Assembly: GCF_051133435.1 (NCBI RefSeq)
Contig: NZ_JBPGNY010000005.1
Location: forward strand, 1 to 64,000
DNA from: JAAYAO01 sp051133435
GTDB taxonomy: Bacteria > Actinomycetota > Actinomycetes > Propionibacteriales > Propionibacteriaceae
Direction of reading: 5' to 3'
Length of the DNA: 64,000 nt
The notes beneath the pieces were generated by a model. That model was not told where the DNA came from, made no database searches, and saw only the letters and a list, made by a program, of their open reading frames with translations. A program made the translations under genes and the position numbers. Below are positions 12,677-21,167 of the stretch, in pieces. Position 1 is the first letter of the stretch, and every line of letters begins with the position of its first letter.

Positions 12677-13145
12677 GGCTCAACTCCGGGCCCATCTCCA
12701 CCGCACAACACAGCCACCGCTGATCGCGCCGCACCAGTTGCAGCGCGATGGCACCCGATCGGTCGCGGTCGTGTTCGACCCGCACGCCGACCTCGATCAC
12801 CCCCGGGGAGGGTTGCTGAACACGCACCGTGGCCACCCGCACGGGTCGGCGGCGACGCCGTCTGGCGATCACGTGCAGGGTGGCGACCACCGGCTGGGTG
12901 GCCCAGCGTTCCAACTGGGTGGCCGGCCGCCGTCCGGCCAGCACCTCGACGACCGCATGACTGACCCCGCGGGCCAACTGCCAGGCCGGGTCGGCCCGGG
13001 CGGGTCTGGGTGGGTCCGAGGGCCGGGAAGTGCTGTCGGGCAACAACTCCAGCATCGGCTGATGGTGTGGCGCCGGTGCCGGCAGGCGGGGCACCGGCAA
13101 CGGGTCGGGACGGTATTCGGGGGCGGGACGGGTCACCAAGGTCAT
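12654..13145 (-). CDS. DUF6459 / Rv3235-family protein
   Basis: This 163-residue protein has the C-terminal signature of the small actinobacterial family found next to secA: an ARGVSHAVVEVLAGRRPATQLERW helix, a basic strand, and a closing DQRWLCCAVEMG strand. The N-terminal 50 residues are Pro/Arg-rich and probably disordered. The function of the family is unknown to me; the fold suggests a small alpha/beta domain. I chose the ATG at 13145 because the longer frame begins at a TTG that lies inside a DnaA-box-like element. The gene is convergent with secA and divergent from the acyltransferase. Confidence 0.7.
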
Positions 13146-13199
13146 GTACCGACCGTGACGCACCTCGGCCCCGGAACCGTCCTCGGCGACCCGCCAGCC

Positions 13200-13227
13200 T
13201 GTGGACAACCCCGAAATCTGTGGACAA
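13200..13227. promoter_or_regulatory. Tandem DnaA-box-like sites
   Basis: TGTGGACAA, the complement of the DnaA box TTGTCCACA, occurs at 13200-13208 and again at 13219-13227, a 19-base period. The pair sits immediately upstream of the -10 element TAACCT (13230-13235) of the acyltransferase gene, where bound DnaA would be expected to block RNA polymerase. Binding is inferred. Confidence 0.45.
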
Positions 13228-13229
13228 GG

Positions 13230-13235
13230 TAACCT
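13230..13235 (+). promoter_or_regulatory. -10 element, leaderless acyltransferase gene
   Basis: TAACCT ends 7 bases before the ATG at 13243, so the transcript would start at or next to the start codon. No ribosome site precedes the ATG, which agrees with leaderless translation. Confidence 0.45.
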
Positions 13236-13242
13236 GTTTCAC

Positions 13243-14670
13243 ATGCCCGACCGCCTCAGCGCTCGCGAAATCTCCCTGCTGGCCGCCGACTCCCAGCACA
13301 CGCCGGTTCATGCCGCGTCCCTGGATGTGTTCGAGGCTCCCCACGATTTCACGATGGACCGGGTGGTGGACCTGATCTCCGACCGGCTGGCCTACGTGCC
13401 CCGGTACCGAAAACTGGTGCGCACCGTGCCGGCCTCGATCGCGGCCCCGGTGTGGGTCGACGACGAGGACTTCGACCTCAGCTTCCACGTCCGGCGTTCC
13501 GCCCTGCCCAGGCCCGGCACCGAACAGCAACTGCTGGAGTTCGCCGGACGGGTCGTGGCCCGCAAACTCGACCACGACCGTCCGCTGTGGGAGGCCTACC
13601 TGGTCGAGGGACTGCAGAGCCCCGATCCCGATCGGCAGCGTTTCGCCCTGGTCACCAAGACCCACCTGGCCCTGGTCAACGGCGTGGACGATGTCGACCT
13701 GTGCCAGGTCCTTTTCGACGACACACCACATGTGGAACCGCTGATCGGCGGGGAATGGCGGCCCGAATCCGAACCGTCCTCGGGTCAGTTGCTGGTTGAC
13801 GCGGTGGTGGAGGCCTTCGTCGACCCGCGCAGTGCGGTCGACACCGTGAAACGGCAGGCCACCGAGGTGATCGGCCTGGCGGTCAACGTCGGCGAAGCCG
13901 TCGGTGGGGTCGGCAGCGTGCTGTCGGAGGTGGCCGGCAACCTGCTGCGCGGTGGCCGTGCCCCGGTCGATTCACCCCTGTCGGGGTGGGTGAGTTCGCA
14001 GCGCCGGGTGGCGGTGGCCGAGATCGATCTGGAACAGGTCCGCGCCCTGCACGAGGCGCATCAGGTCACCGTCAACGACATCGTCTTGACCGTGCTCACC
14101 GGGGCACTGCGCCTGTGGCTGACCGGCCGTGGTGACGAACGCCGCCGTGATCTGGTGGCGATGGTGCCGATGAGCGTGCCCGACATGGACGGCCAACCGA
14201 CCTCACTGGGCAGCCGGGTCGCCCCGCACCTGATGACCCTGCCGCTGGGGGAGGCCGACCCGCTGATGCGGCTGCACCAGGTCGCCTACGGCACCCGCGC
14301 CCACACCGACACCGGACGCACCGTGGGTGCCCGCGATCTGATCGACATCGCCGGCTTCGCCCCCGGCACCCTGCATGCCCTGGCCGGCCGGGTGGCCGGT
14401 GAGGTGATGCGCCGCCAGCACGATGTGGTGGTCTCCAACGCCCCCGGGCCCCAGCGCGCGCTGTATGCCGCCGGCGCCCGCCTGATCGCCTCCTACCCGG
14501 TGCAGCCGCTCAGCCCCGGACACCTGCTGGCGATCGGCGTCACCTCGTACCAGGGCCGGATCTTCATCGGCTTCACCGCCGACCGTGACCAACTCGGCGA
14601 TGTCGACCAACTGGCCGCCTGCGTGCCCGAAGCCGTGGCCGAGCTGCTCGCCACCCAGGAGTCGCAATGA
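13243..14670 (+). CDS. WS/DGAT-family O-acyltransferase
   Basis: This 475-residue member of the bifunctional wax ester synthase / diacylglycerol acyltransferase family would transfer acyl chains from acyl-CoA to alcohols or diacylglycerol. The N-terminal half matches the family opening (SAREISLLAADSQHTPVHAASLDVF and a RLAYVPRYRKLV helix). The usual catalytic HHxxxDG is not evident: the corresponding stretch reads THLALVNGVDDVDL, with the second His and the terminal Gly changed. NDIVLTVLTGALRLWL and the C-terminal SNAPGP/PLSPGHLLAIGVTSY segments are present. Catalysis is therefore uncertain. It overlaps the next gene by ATGA. It starts at ATG 13243; the upstream GTG at 13201 lies in a DnaA-like box. 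Confidence 0.8.
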   Translation: MPDRLSAREISLLAADSQHTPVHAASLDVFEAPHDFTMDRVVDLISDRLAYVPRYRKLVRTVPASIAAPVWVDDEDFDLSFHVRRSALPRPGTEQQLLEFAGRVVARKLDHDRPLWEAYLVEGLQSPDPDRQRFALVTKTHLALVNGVDDVDLCQVLFDDTPHVEPLIGGEWRPESEPSSGQLLVDAVVEAFVDPRSAVDTVKRQATEVIGLAVNVGEAVGGVGSVLSEVAGNLLRGGRAPVDSPLSGWVSSQRRVAVAEIDLEQVRALHEAHQVTVNDIVLTVLTGALRLWLTGRGDERRRDLVAMVPMSVPDMDGQPTSLGSRVAPHLMTLPLGEADPLMRLHQVAYGTRAHTDTGRTVGARDLIDIAGFAPGTLHALAGRVAGEVMRRQHDVVVSNAPGPQRALYAAGARLIASYPVQPLSPGHLLAIGVTSYQGRIFIGFTADRDQLGDVDQLAACVPEAVAELLATQESQ

Positions 14671-15173
14671 CCGTCTTCGTGCCGTGCACCGTGCGGCTGG
14701 CCCAGAACTGGCGCGACGAAGGCATCCCGCCCACGGTGACCGGCTATGCCGCGACCGTGCCGATGCTGGAGGCTCATGGCTTGGAACCGGGGGAGGAAGA
14801 GGAGGGCGACTTCACCGCCCTGAACTATGCCGCCACCGCCGCCCTGTCGCTGTGGGCGCCGGGGGATCGTCGCCTGGTGCTGGCGATCGGCCGCGAGGCG
14901 CGGCCCACCGTCCCGCGTGGTATGTCGCAGACCACCGCGGTCGAGGTCGGTGCGGTACAGGTGGCCGATGCCGAGTGGCGGTCGGTGAAAGCGATCTTCG
15001 CCGACGAGCCGGCCGCTGCCGACGCGGTGGTGGCCGCCCATGATGCGCTGGCCGGACGAAGCTGGCCCGACGCCTGGGAGGAACCGGCCATCGACGATCT
15101 GGTCACCGGGTTCGACCTGCTTTGGTACGTACCGGGGGAGTTGGACGCACTCGCCGAGGAGGGGATGAACTGA
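14667..15173 (+). CDS. DUF6912-family protein
   Basis: This 168-residue soluble protein begins MTVFVPCTVRLAQNW and contains DFTALNYAATAALSLW and a WYVPGELDALAEE tail, as in a small actinobacterial family of unknown function usually next to WS/DGAT or housekeeping genes. It overlaps the acyltransferase stop by ATGA and its own stop shares a base with the ku start. The three genes are therefore translated from one transcript. No catalytic motif is recognisable. Confidence 0.65.
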   Translation: MTVFVPCTVRLAQNWRDEGIPPTVTGYAATVPMLEAHGLEPGEEEEGDFTALNYAATAALSLWAPGDRRLVLAIGREARPTVPRGMSQTTAVEVGAVQVADAEWRSVKAIFADEPAAADAVVAAHDALAGRSWPDAWEEPAIDDLVTGFDLLWYVPGELDALAEEGMN

Positions 15174-15997
15174 TGCCACGTTCAATGTGGAAGGGAGCGA
15201 TCACCTTCGGCATGGTGACGATCCCGGTCAAGCTCTACAACGGCACCGAGGCCAAGGACATCTCGTTTCGGCAAGTTCACGAGGATGACGGGGGACGGAT
15301 CCGGTACAAGCGGGTCTGCGAGGTCTGTGGCGAAGAGATCGAGTACGCCGACATCGCCAAGGGCTACGAGGCCTCCGACGGTCGGATGGCGGTGCTGACC
15401 AAGTCCGATCTGGATGAACTGCCGCTGCCGACCGCCAAATCGGTGGACGTGCTGGCCTTCGTCGACTCCGACCAGATCGACCCGGTCTATTTCGACCGCA
15501 CCTACGTGTTGGAGGCCGATGGGCCGGGCGCGAAACCGTACGTCCTGTTGCGCGATGCGATGATCTCCTCGGGCCGCGATGCGGTGGTCAAGATCGCGAT
15601 CCGCACCCGCGAGTCACTGGCACTGATCAGGGTTCGCGACGAGGTGCTGGTGCTGCAGACGATGTTGTGGCCCGACGAGGTGCGTGATGTGTCCTTCGCG
15701 GCTCCACCCGAGGAGGTCACCGCCACCAAGGCCGAGGTGAAGATGGCCGAACAGTTCATCGAGGCACTGGCCTCGGAGTGGGAGCCGGAGAACTACACCG
15801 ACAGCTACCGCGAGGCGGTCGAAGAACTGGTCGAGGCGAAACTCGACGGGGTCGAACTACCCAGCGGCGAGGCGCCGGCCGAATCCGAGGTGGTCGACCT
15901 GGTGGCCGCGCTGCGCGCCTCGGTGGAGGCGGCCAAACAGCGCCGTGCAGAAGAGGCCGAGGCCGCGAAGAAGTCGACCAAGAAGGCCGCCAGCTAA
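15173..15997 (+). CDS. ku: Ku, DNA double-strand-break end-binding protein
   Basis: Bacterial Ku forms a homodimeric ring on broken DNA ends and recruits the ligase LigD for end joining. This 274-residue protein opens with the family signature MPRSMWKGAITFGMVTIPVKLY. It has the RYKRVCEVCGEEIEYADIAKGYE bridge, an MISSGRDAVVKIAIRTRESLALIR core and a short lysine-rich tail thought to help threading on DNA. The ATG follows GAGGAGGGG and overlaps the previous stop as TGATG, so the longer upstream frame was rejected. No ligD or primase gene is in the window, so the partner must be elsewhere. Confidence 0.95.
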   Translation: MPRSMWKGAITFGMVTIPVKLYNGTEAKDISFRQVHEDDGGRIRYKRVCEVCGEEIEYADIAKGYEASDGRMAVLTKSDLDELPLPTAKSVDVLAFVDSDQIDPVYFDRTYVLEADGPGAKPYVLLRDAMISSGRDAVVKIAIRTRESLALIRVRDEVLVLQTMLWPDEVRDVSFAAPPEEVTATKAEVKMAEQFIEALASEWEPENYTDSYREAVEELVEAKLDGVELPSGEAPAESEVVDLVAALRASVEAAKQRRAEEAEAAKKSTKKAAS

Positions 15998-16012
15998 CCT
16001 CGGCCGACGCGA

Positions 16013-16738
16013 TTACCGTTCGGTGGCGTTGCGGCGCAGTACCTCGCTGAGCCGCTCGGCAGCGGCGATCACCGCGGGGGCGTGCTGGCGTCCGGGTTGA
16101 CGACTGAGCCGCTCGATCGGGCCCGACACGCTGACCGCCGCGATCACCTTGCCCGAGGGGGAGCGCACCGGGGCCGACACCGAGGCCACGCCGGCCTCGC
16201 GTTCACCCACCGACTGGGCCCAGCCGCGGCGTCGCACCGCAGCCAGCGCGACCGCGGAGTAGCGGGAGTTGCGCAGGCCGCGTTGCATTCGGTCGGGTTC
16301 CTCCCAGGCCAGCAGCACCTGGGCGGCCGACCCGGCGGCCATCGTCAGTTGGCTGCCCACCGGCACGGTGTCGCGCAGGCCGGACATCCGTTCGGCGGCC
16401 GCCACGCAGATCCGGATGTCGCCCTGGCGGCGGAACAGTTGTGCCGATTCGCCGGTGATGTCGCGCAACCGGGCCAGAACCGGGCCGGCGGTTGCGAGCA
16501 GGCGGTCCTCACCGGCCGCGGCGGCGAGTTCGGCCAGCCGGGGGCCGAGTACGAAGCGCCCTTGCAGGTCGCGCGATACCAGGCGATGATGCTCCAGAGC
16601 CACCGCCAGCCGATGCGCCGTGGGGCGGGCCAAACCGGTCGAGCTGACCAGGCCGGCGAGGGTGGCCGGACCGGTTTCCAAAGCACTCAGCACCAGGGCC
16701 GCTTTGTCCAAAACGCCAACACCGCTAGAGTTGTCCAT
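16013..16738 (-). CDS. IclR-family regulator of leucine biosynthesis (NdgR/LtbR type)
   Basis: This 241-residue transcription regulator has an N-terminal winged helix (VLDKAALVLSALETGPATLAGLVSSTGLARPTAHRLAVALE) and a C-terminal IclR effector domain with RRQGDIRICVAAAERMSGLRDTVPVG and VSAPVRSPSGKVIAAVSVSGP. It is divergent from leuCD, the arrangement of NdgR/LtbR regulators in other actinobacteria, so it probably controls leuCD in response to an amino acid or pathway intermediate. The ATG at 16738 gives the usual family start; longer upstream starts run into the leuC control region. Confidence 0.88.
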   Translation of the reverse strand: MDNSSGVGVLDKAALVLSALETGPATLAGLVSSTGLARPTAHRLAVALEHHRLVSRDLQGRFVLGPRLAELAAAAGEDRLLATAGPVLARLRDITGESAQLFRRQGDIRICVAAAERMSGLRDTVPVGSQLTMAAGSAAQVLLAWEEPDRMQRGLRNSRYSAVALAAVRRRGWAQSVGEREAGVASVSAPVRSPSGKVIAAVSVSGPIERLSRQPGRQHAPAVIAAAERLSEVLRRNATER

Positions 16739-16799
16739 AAGCTGATATTGCCGTCCCAGCATGTGATACGCAAGTCGGGGGAGCAGAAACAGTCGAAGA

Positions 16800-16815
16800 T
16801 TGTCCGACAGGACAA
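16800..16815. promoter_or_regulatory. Palindromic operator candidate for leuCD
   Basis: TTGTCC-GACA-GGACAA is a perfect 16-base inverted repeat placed 5 bases before the leuC ribosome site GGAAGG. A further TTGTCC lies at 16731 next to the divergent regulator start. It is a good candidate site for the adjacent IclR regulator. Confidence 0.45.
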
Positions 16816-16832
16816 CGGACGGAAGGTCATCC

Positions 16833-18233
16833 ATGGGCAAGACGCTGATCGAGAAGGTGTGGGACGACCATGTCGTGCACTCCGCGGCAGGGGAACCTGA
16901 CCTGCTGTACATCGACCTCCACCTGGTGCACGAGGTCACCAGCCCGCAGGCCTTCGACGGTCTCCGCTCGGCCGGCCGCCAGGTGCGCCGCACCGATCTG
17001 ACCCTGGCCACCGAAGATCACAACACCCCCACGATCGACATCAACAAGCCGATCGCCGACCCGGTCTCGAAACTGCAGGTCGACACCCTGCGCGCCAACG
17101 CCGAGGAGTTCGGCGTGCGCATCCACAGCCTCGGTGACATCGATCAGGGCGTGGTGCACATCATCGGCCCGCAGCTGGGCATCACCCAGCCCGGGATGAC
17201 CGTGGTCTGTGGCGACTCGCACACCGCCACCCACGGCGCCTTCGGCGCGATCGCCTTCGGCATCGGCACCAGCGAGGTCGAACACGTCCTGGCCACCCAG
17301 ACCCTGCCGCAGGCCAAGCCCAAGACGATGGCGGTCAACGTGGTCGGCGAACTGCCCGAGGGCACCACCGCCAAGGACCTGGTGCTCGCCCTGATCACCC
17401 AGGAGGGCACCGGCGGCGGCCAGGGGCACATCGTGGAATACCGCGGCCCGGCCATCGAGAAGATGTCGATGGAAGGCCGGATGACGATCTGCAATATGTC
17501 GATCGAATGGGGCGCCAAGGCCGGCTTGGTCGCCCCCGACCAAACCACCTTCGACTACCTCCAGGGTCGCCCGCACGCTCCGACCGGCGCCGACTGGGAC
17601 GCCGCGGTGGAGTACTGGTCGTCCCTGCGCAGCGACGACGACGCCGTGTTCGACAAAGAGATCACCCTGGACGCCGCGACACTGACCCCCTTCGTCACCT
17701 GGGGCACCAACCCCGGTCAGGGCGCACCGCTGGGCGATGTCGTGCCCGACCCCGCCTCCTTCGACGATCCGGTCGACCGGGCCGCCGCCGAACGGGCCCT
17801 GGAATACATGGACCTGAAGGTCGGTCAGCCGCTGCGCGAGATCAAGGTCGACACCGTCTTCGTCGGCTCCTGCACCAACGGTCGGATCGAAGACCTGCGC
17901 CTGGCCGCCTCGGTGGTCGAGGGCCGCAAGATCGCCGACGGTGTGCGGATGCTGATCGTGCCCGGCTCGGCCCGGGTGCGCCTACAGGCCATGGAGGAAG
18001 GCCTGGACAAGATCTTCCTGGCCGCCGGTGCCGAATGGCGCGAGGCGGGCTGCTCGATGTGCCTGGGCATGAACCCCGACCAATTGGCCCCCGGTGAGCG
18101 TTCGGCCTCCACCAGCAACCGCAACTTCGAAGGTCGCCAGGGTAAGGGTGGCCGCACCCATCTGGTGTCCCCGGCCGTAGCCGCCGCCACCGCAGTCACC
18201 GGCACCCTGAGTGCCCCGGCCGACCTGAACTGA
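16833..18233 (+). CDS. leuC: 3-isopropylmalate dehydratase large subunit
   Basis: LeuC carries the 4Fe-4S cluster of isopropylmalate isomerase, converting 2- to 3-isopropylmalate in leucine synthesis. The 466-residue product has the aconitase-family sequence VCGDSHTATHGAFGAIAFGIGTSEVEHVLATQ, the cluster cysteine in VGSCTNGRIEDLR and the CxxC-type pair in AGCSMCLGMNPD. The full family length is present. The ATG at 16833 follows GGAAGG by 6 bases; the upstream in-frame alternatives lie in the operator palindrome. It is followed after 11 bases by leuD, with which it forms the active complex. Confidence 0.97.
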   Translation: MGKTLIEKVWDDHVVHSAAGEPDLLYIDLHLVHEVTSPQAFDGLRSAGRQVRRTDLTLATEDHNTPTIDINKPIADPVSKLQVDTLRANAEEFGVRIHSLGDIDQGVVHIIGPQLGITQPGMTVVCGDSHTATHGAFGAIAFGIGTSEVEHVLATQTLPQAKPKTMAVNVVGELPEGTTAKDLVLALITQEGTGGGQGHIVEYRGPAIEKMSMEGRMTICNMSIEWGAKAGLVAPDQTTFDYLQGRPHAPTGADWDAAVEYWSSLRSDDDAVFDKEITLDAATLTPFVTWGTNPGQGAPLGDVVPDPASFDDPVDRAAAERALEYMDLKVGQPLREIKVDTVFVGSCTNGRIEDLRLAASVVEGRKIADGVRMLIVPGSARVRLQAMEEGLDKIFLAAGAEWREAGCSMCLGMNPDQLAPGERSASTSNRNFEGRQGKGGRTHLVSPAVAAATAVTGTLSAPADLN

Positions 18234-18244
18234 GGATTACTGAC

Positions 18245-18856
18245 ATGGACAAGTTCACCACCCACACCGGCACCGCGGTTCCGCTGCGTCGCAGCAACGT
18301 CGACACCGACCAGATCATCCCGGCGGTGTACCTCAAGCGGGTCACCAAGAGCGGTTTCGAGGACGGTCTGTTCTCCGCCTGGCGCCAGGACCCCGACTTC
18401 GTGCTGAACCAGCCCGAGCGCGCCGGTGCCACGGTGCTGATCGCCGGGCCCGACTTCGGTACCGGGTCGTCGCGCGAACACGCGGTCTGGGCGCTGCAGA
18501 ACTACGGCTTCAAGGTGATCATCGGTTCGCGCTTCGGTGACATCTTCCGCTCCAACTCCGGCAAGGCCGGTCTGTTGATCGCGGTGATCGACCAGTCCGA
18601 GGTCGAGAACCTCTGGCAGGCCACCGAGGCCGACCCGGCCCTGGAACTGACCGTCGACCTGAAGGCCCGCACGATCACCGCCGGTGACCGGGTGATCGAA
18701 TTCCAGATCGACGACTACACCCAGTGGCGTCTGTTGGAGGGCTTGGACGACATCGGGCTGACCCTGCGGCACGAGGACAAGATCGCTGCCTACGAGGCGA
18801 AGCGTCCGGCCTGGAAGCCCGCCACCTTGCCGGTGAAGGTGGCCCCGGTCGACTGA
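18245..18856 (+). CDS. leuD: 3-isopropylmalate dehydratase small subunit
   Basis: LeuD supplies the swivelling substrate-recognition domain of isopropylmalate isomerase. The 203-residue protein has the conserved opening VPLRRSNVDTDQIIPAVYLKR, the GPDFGTGSSREHAVWAL substrate loop and GSRFGDIFRSNSGKAGLL. The length is normal. It is co-transcribed with leuC and followed by hupB, the order seen in mycobacteria and relatives. Confidence 0.97.
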   Translation: MDKFTTHTGTAVPLRRSNVDTDQIIPAVYLKRVTKSGFEDGLFSAWRQDPDFVLNQPERAGATVLIAGPDFGTGSSREHAVWALQNYGFKVIIGSRFGDIFRSNSGKAGLLIAVIDQSEVENLWQATEADPALELTVDLKARTITAGDRVIEFQIDDYTQWRLLEGLDDIGLTLRHEDKIAAYEAKRPAWKPATLPVKVAPVD

Positions 18857-18924
18857 ACGACAACCGGCCCGAATACAGTACCTTCACGGACGATAACCCT
18901 GCGGGAGTCAGCGAGGAAGGTATC

Positions 18925-19209
18925 GTGAACAAGGCCGAGTTCGTCAATGAGTTGGCAAAACACTTCGAGGGCAACAAGGCACGGGCGGCCCGTGTGTTGG
19001 ATGTCGTGTTGGACGAAATCATGACCCAAACGGCCGAACACGGTCACGTGGGCATCGCCCGATTCGGTGTCTTCGAGGTGATCGACCGTCCCGAGCGGGT
19101 GGTGCGAAACCCGCGCACCGGGGAGCGAAAACAGGTGCCGGCGGTCAAGGTGCCCCGATTCCGTCCCGGATCGGCCTTCAACGAGCTGGTCGACTCCACC
19201 ACACGCTGA
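18925..19209 (+). CDS. hupB: HU-family nucleoid protein
   Basis: HU dimers bend and compact DNA. The 94-residue product (NKAEFVNELAKHFEGNKARAARVLDVVLDEI..., GIARFGVFEVIDRPERVVRNPRTGERKQVPAVKVPRFRPGSAFNELV) covers the whole HU core, with the DNA-binding arm at RNPRTGE. It lacks the long Lys/Ala-rich C-terminal tail of mycobacterial HupB, so it is the short form. The GTG start follows GAGGAAGG; the longer frame overlapping leuD has no HU similarity. The 3' end overlaps convergent cofC by 32 bases. Confidence 0.94.
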   Translation: MNKAEFVNELAKHFEGNKARAARVLDVVLDEIMTQTAEHGHVGIARFGVFEVIDRPERVVRNPRTGERKQVPAVKVPRFRPGSAFNELVDSTTR

Positions 19210-19993
19210 GAACCCGATCGCCGTCCACGGCGGCGTGGACGCGTTGACCCGGGGCGATGCGGTGGAGTTCACCTTTCGATCCCGCGGTCAAGGACAGGGC
19301 GATTCCGTCATCGGTGACCGCACGGTCATCGGCGAGGACGGTGATCGGTCGGTAATCCGCCGGGAGGCCGGCCTCGGTGAGCAACCTGCGGCTGTGCTCA
19401 CCCAACCCATGGCAACGCCGCAGTTCCTCGATCGTGTCGATATCACAGCGGGCCCGCGGCGGCAGATCAACCTGTTCCGCCCCCGAGGCCAAATGCCGAG
19501 CCGCCGAATCCGGCCCGAACAGTGGCGCCAAGGGCACCGAGCGGGCCAACAGCATGGTGGTGCCCACTCCGGAGAGATCGGCCACGAACCACGTCCCGGG
19601 CCCATCACCGGTGGCCGCGAACAACTCGTCGACATCGTCCGGGGTCAGCCCCGGAATGTCGGCGACCGCCGCCAGTACCGCTTCGGCCCCGTGCTCGGTG
19701 GCCCATGCCGCACCATGGCGCAGGGCCTCGTTCAGACCGGGACGGGCATCGGCGATCACCGTCACCGGGTGGGGGCAGCCGGCCCGGTGCACTGCTCGGG
19801 ACAGCTCGGCCTGCAGGGCGGGCTGATCGCTGACCACCACCACCGGCAGCCGGTGGGTCAGCGCGATCACCGTGTCGGTGGCCATCGCCAGCACCCACTG
19901 CTGACGCAGTGCAGGATGCAGGTCCACCATCCGTGATTTCGCGAACCGCAACTCCTTGAGCGCGACGACGGCGATGGTGGCTGGCTGACTCAT
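19178..19993 (-). CDS. cofC: 2-phospholactate/PEP guanylyltransferase for coenzyme F420, with C-terminal extension
   Basis: CofC/FbiD activates phospholactate or phosphoenolpyruvate with GTP in F420 synthesis. The nucleotidyltransferase fold is clear: VVALKELRFAKSRM at the N-terminus, VVVVSDQPALQAEL, AVLAAVADIPGLTPDDVDELF with the metal-binding Asp, and a DIDTIEELRRC end. At 271 residues it is longer than the roughly 210-residue family norm. The last 55-60 residues (after LLTEAGLPADYRP) form an unassigned beta-rich extension. The ATG at 19993 starts MSQPATIAVVALK. Two F420-type oxidoreductases in this window fit with F420 use. Confidence 0.88.
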   Translation of the reverse strand: MSQPATIAVVALKELRFAKSRMVDLHPALRQQWVLAMATDTVIALTHRLPVVVVSDQPALQAELSRAVHRAGCPHPVTVIADARPGLNEALRHGAAWATEHGAEAVLAAVADIPGLTPDDVDELFAATGDGPGTWFVADLSGVGTTMLLARSVPLAPLFGPDSAARHLASGAEQVDLPPRARCDIDTIEELRRCHGLGEHSRRLLTEAGLPADYRPITVLADDRAVTDDGIALSLTAGSKGELHRIAPGQRVHAAVDGDRVLSVWWSRPAR

Positions 19994-20073
19994 GTGCGTG
20001 ATGGTGCCACACCGAACCAGCACCGGCAGAGCCCACGCTCTAGGCTGGGACTTCGATCGAGGAGGTTGCACAC

Positions 20074-21156
20074 ATGGCGTTCCCCACCAGCGGGGCCTGG
20101 CCGGCCAATTGGCCCGCCCCCACCTGGGCCGAGAACATCGGCCGTGGCGCGGCCGGGGACGTGGCCGTGCTGGGTGCCGGCTCGTGGGGCACCACCTTCT
20201 CGCTGGTACTCGCCGACGCCGGCCACCGGGTGCGGCTGTGGGCCAGACGCGCTGATGTGGCCGATGAGATCAACCACACCCACCGAAACGGGGCCTACCT
20301 TCCCGGCGTCGACCTGCCCGAGACCATCACCGCGACCACCGACGTCACCGAAGCTGTCGCGGGCACCTCGATGGTCGTCCTGGCCGTGCCCGCCCAGGCC
20401 CTGCGCGCTCAACTCACCACCTGGCTGGCCGACGGCCTCGACTTCGGCGACTCACTGATCCTGAACCTGGCCAAGGGAATCGAAGAAGGTACCCGGGCCC
20501 GAATGACCCAGGTGATCACCGAAGTGACCGGCGTGTCGCCGGCGCGGATCGGGGTGTTGACCGGCCCGAACCTGGCCCGCGAGATCGCCGAACGCCAGCC
20601 GGCCGCCGCGGTGATCGCCGCCGGCAGTCACGACAACGCAGTGGCCATGCAGCGTGCCTGCCACACCGCCTGGTTCCGGCCCTACACCAACACCGACGTG
20701 GTCGGCTGCGAGGTCGCCGGCGCCACCAAGAACGTGATCGCCCTGGCGATCGGGATGGGCCAGGGCGTGGGGGCCGGTCACAATGCGATCGCCTGGCTGC
20801 TCACCCGGGGCCTGGCCGAGGTGAGCCGCCTCGGCGAGGCGATGGGGGCCGACCCGCTCACCTTCGCGGGTCTGGCCGGGATGGGTGACCTGATCGCCAC
20901 CTGCTCCTCACCGCTGTCGCGCAACCGCACCTTCGGCGAACACCTGGGCCGGGGGCACTCGGTCGACGAAGCCATCCGCGAGAGCCGCGGGGTGGCCGAG
21001 GGGGTGCGCACCTGCGGCTCGGTCAAGGCACTGGCCGAGGATTACGGGGTCGAGATGCCGATCGTGCAGGGGGTGCACACCGTGCTCACCGAACAGGTCA
21101 CCCCGGCAACGATGGTCGAGTTCGCGATGGGGCGAGCGTTGCGTAGTGAGCGTTGA
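20074..21156 (+). CDS. gpsA: Glycerol-3-phosphate dehydrogenase [NAD(P)+]
   Basis: GpsA reduces dihydroxyacetone phosphate to sn-glycerol 3-phosphate for phospholipid synthesis. The Rossmann motif VAVLGAGSWGTTFSLVLADAGH lies near residue 30, followed by NLAKGIEEGT, GPNLAREIAE, the catalytic GATKNVIALAIGMGQG segment and GLAGMGDLIATCSSPLSRNR. A 28-residue Pro/Trp-rich N-terminal extension precedes the Rossmann fold; GAGGAGG 8 bases before the ATG supports that start. The next gene, ddl, begins 12 bases after its stop. Confidence 0.95.
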   Translation: MAFPTSGAWPANWPAPTWAENIGRGAAGDVAVLGAGSWGTTFSLVLADAGHRVRLWARRADVADEINHTHRNGAYLPGVDLPETITATTDVTEAVAGTSMVVLAVPAQALRAQLTTWLADGLDFGDSLILNLAKGIEEGTRARMTQVITEVTGVSPARIGVLTGPNLAREIAERQPAAAVIAAGSHDNAVAMQRACHTAWFRPYTNTDVVGCEVAGATKNVIALAIGMGQGVGAGHNAIAWLLTRGLAEVSRLGEAMGADPLTFAGLAGMGDLIATCSSPLSRNRTFGEHLGRGHSVDEAIRESRGVAEGVRTCGSVKALAEDYGVEMPIVQGVHTVLTEQVTPATMVEFAMGRALRSER

Positions 21157-21167
21157 GGACGGCTACA

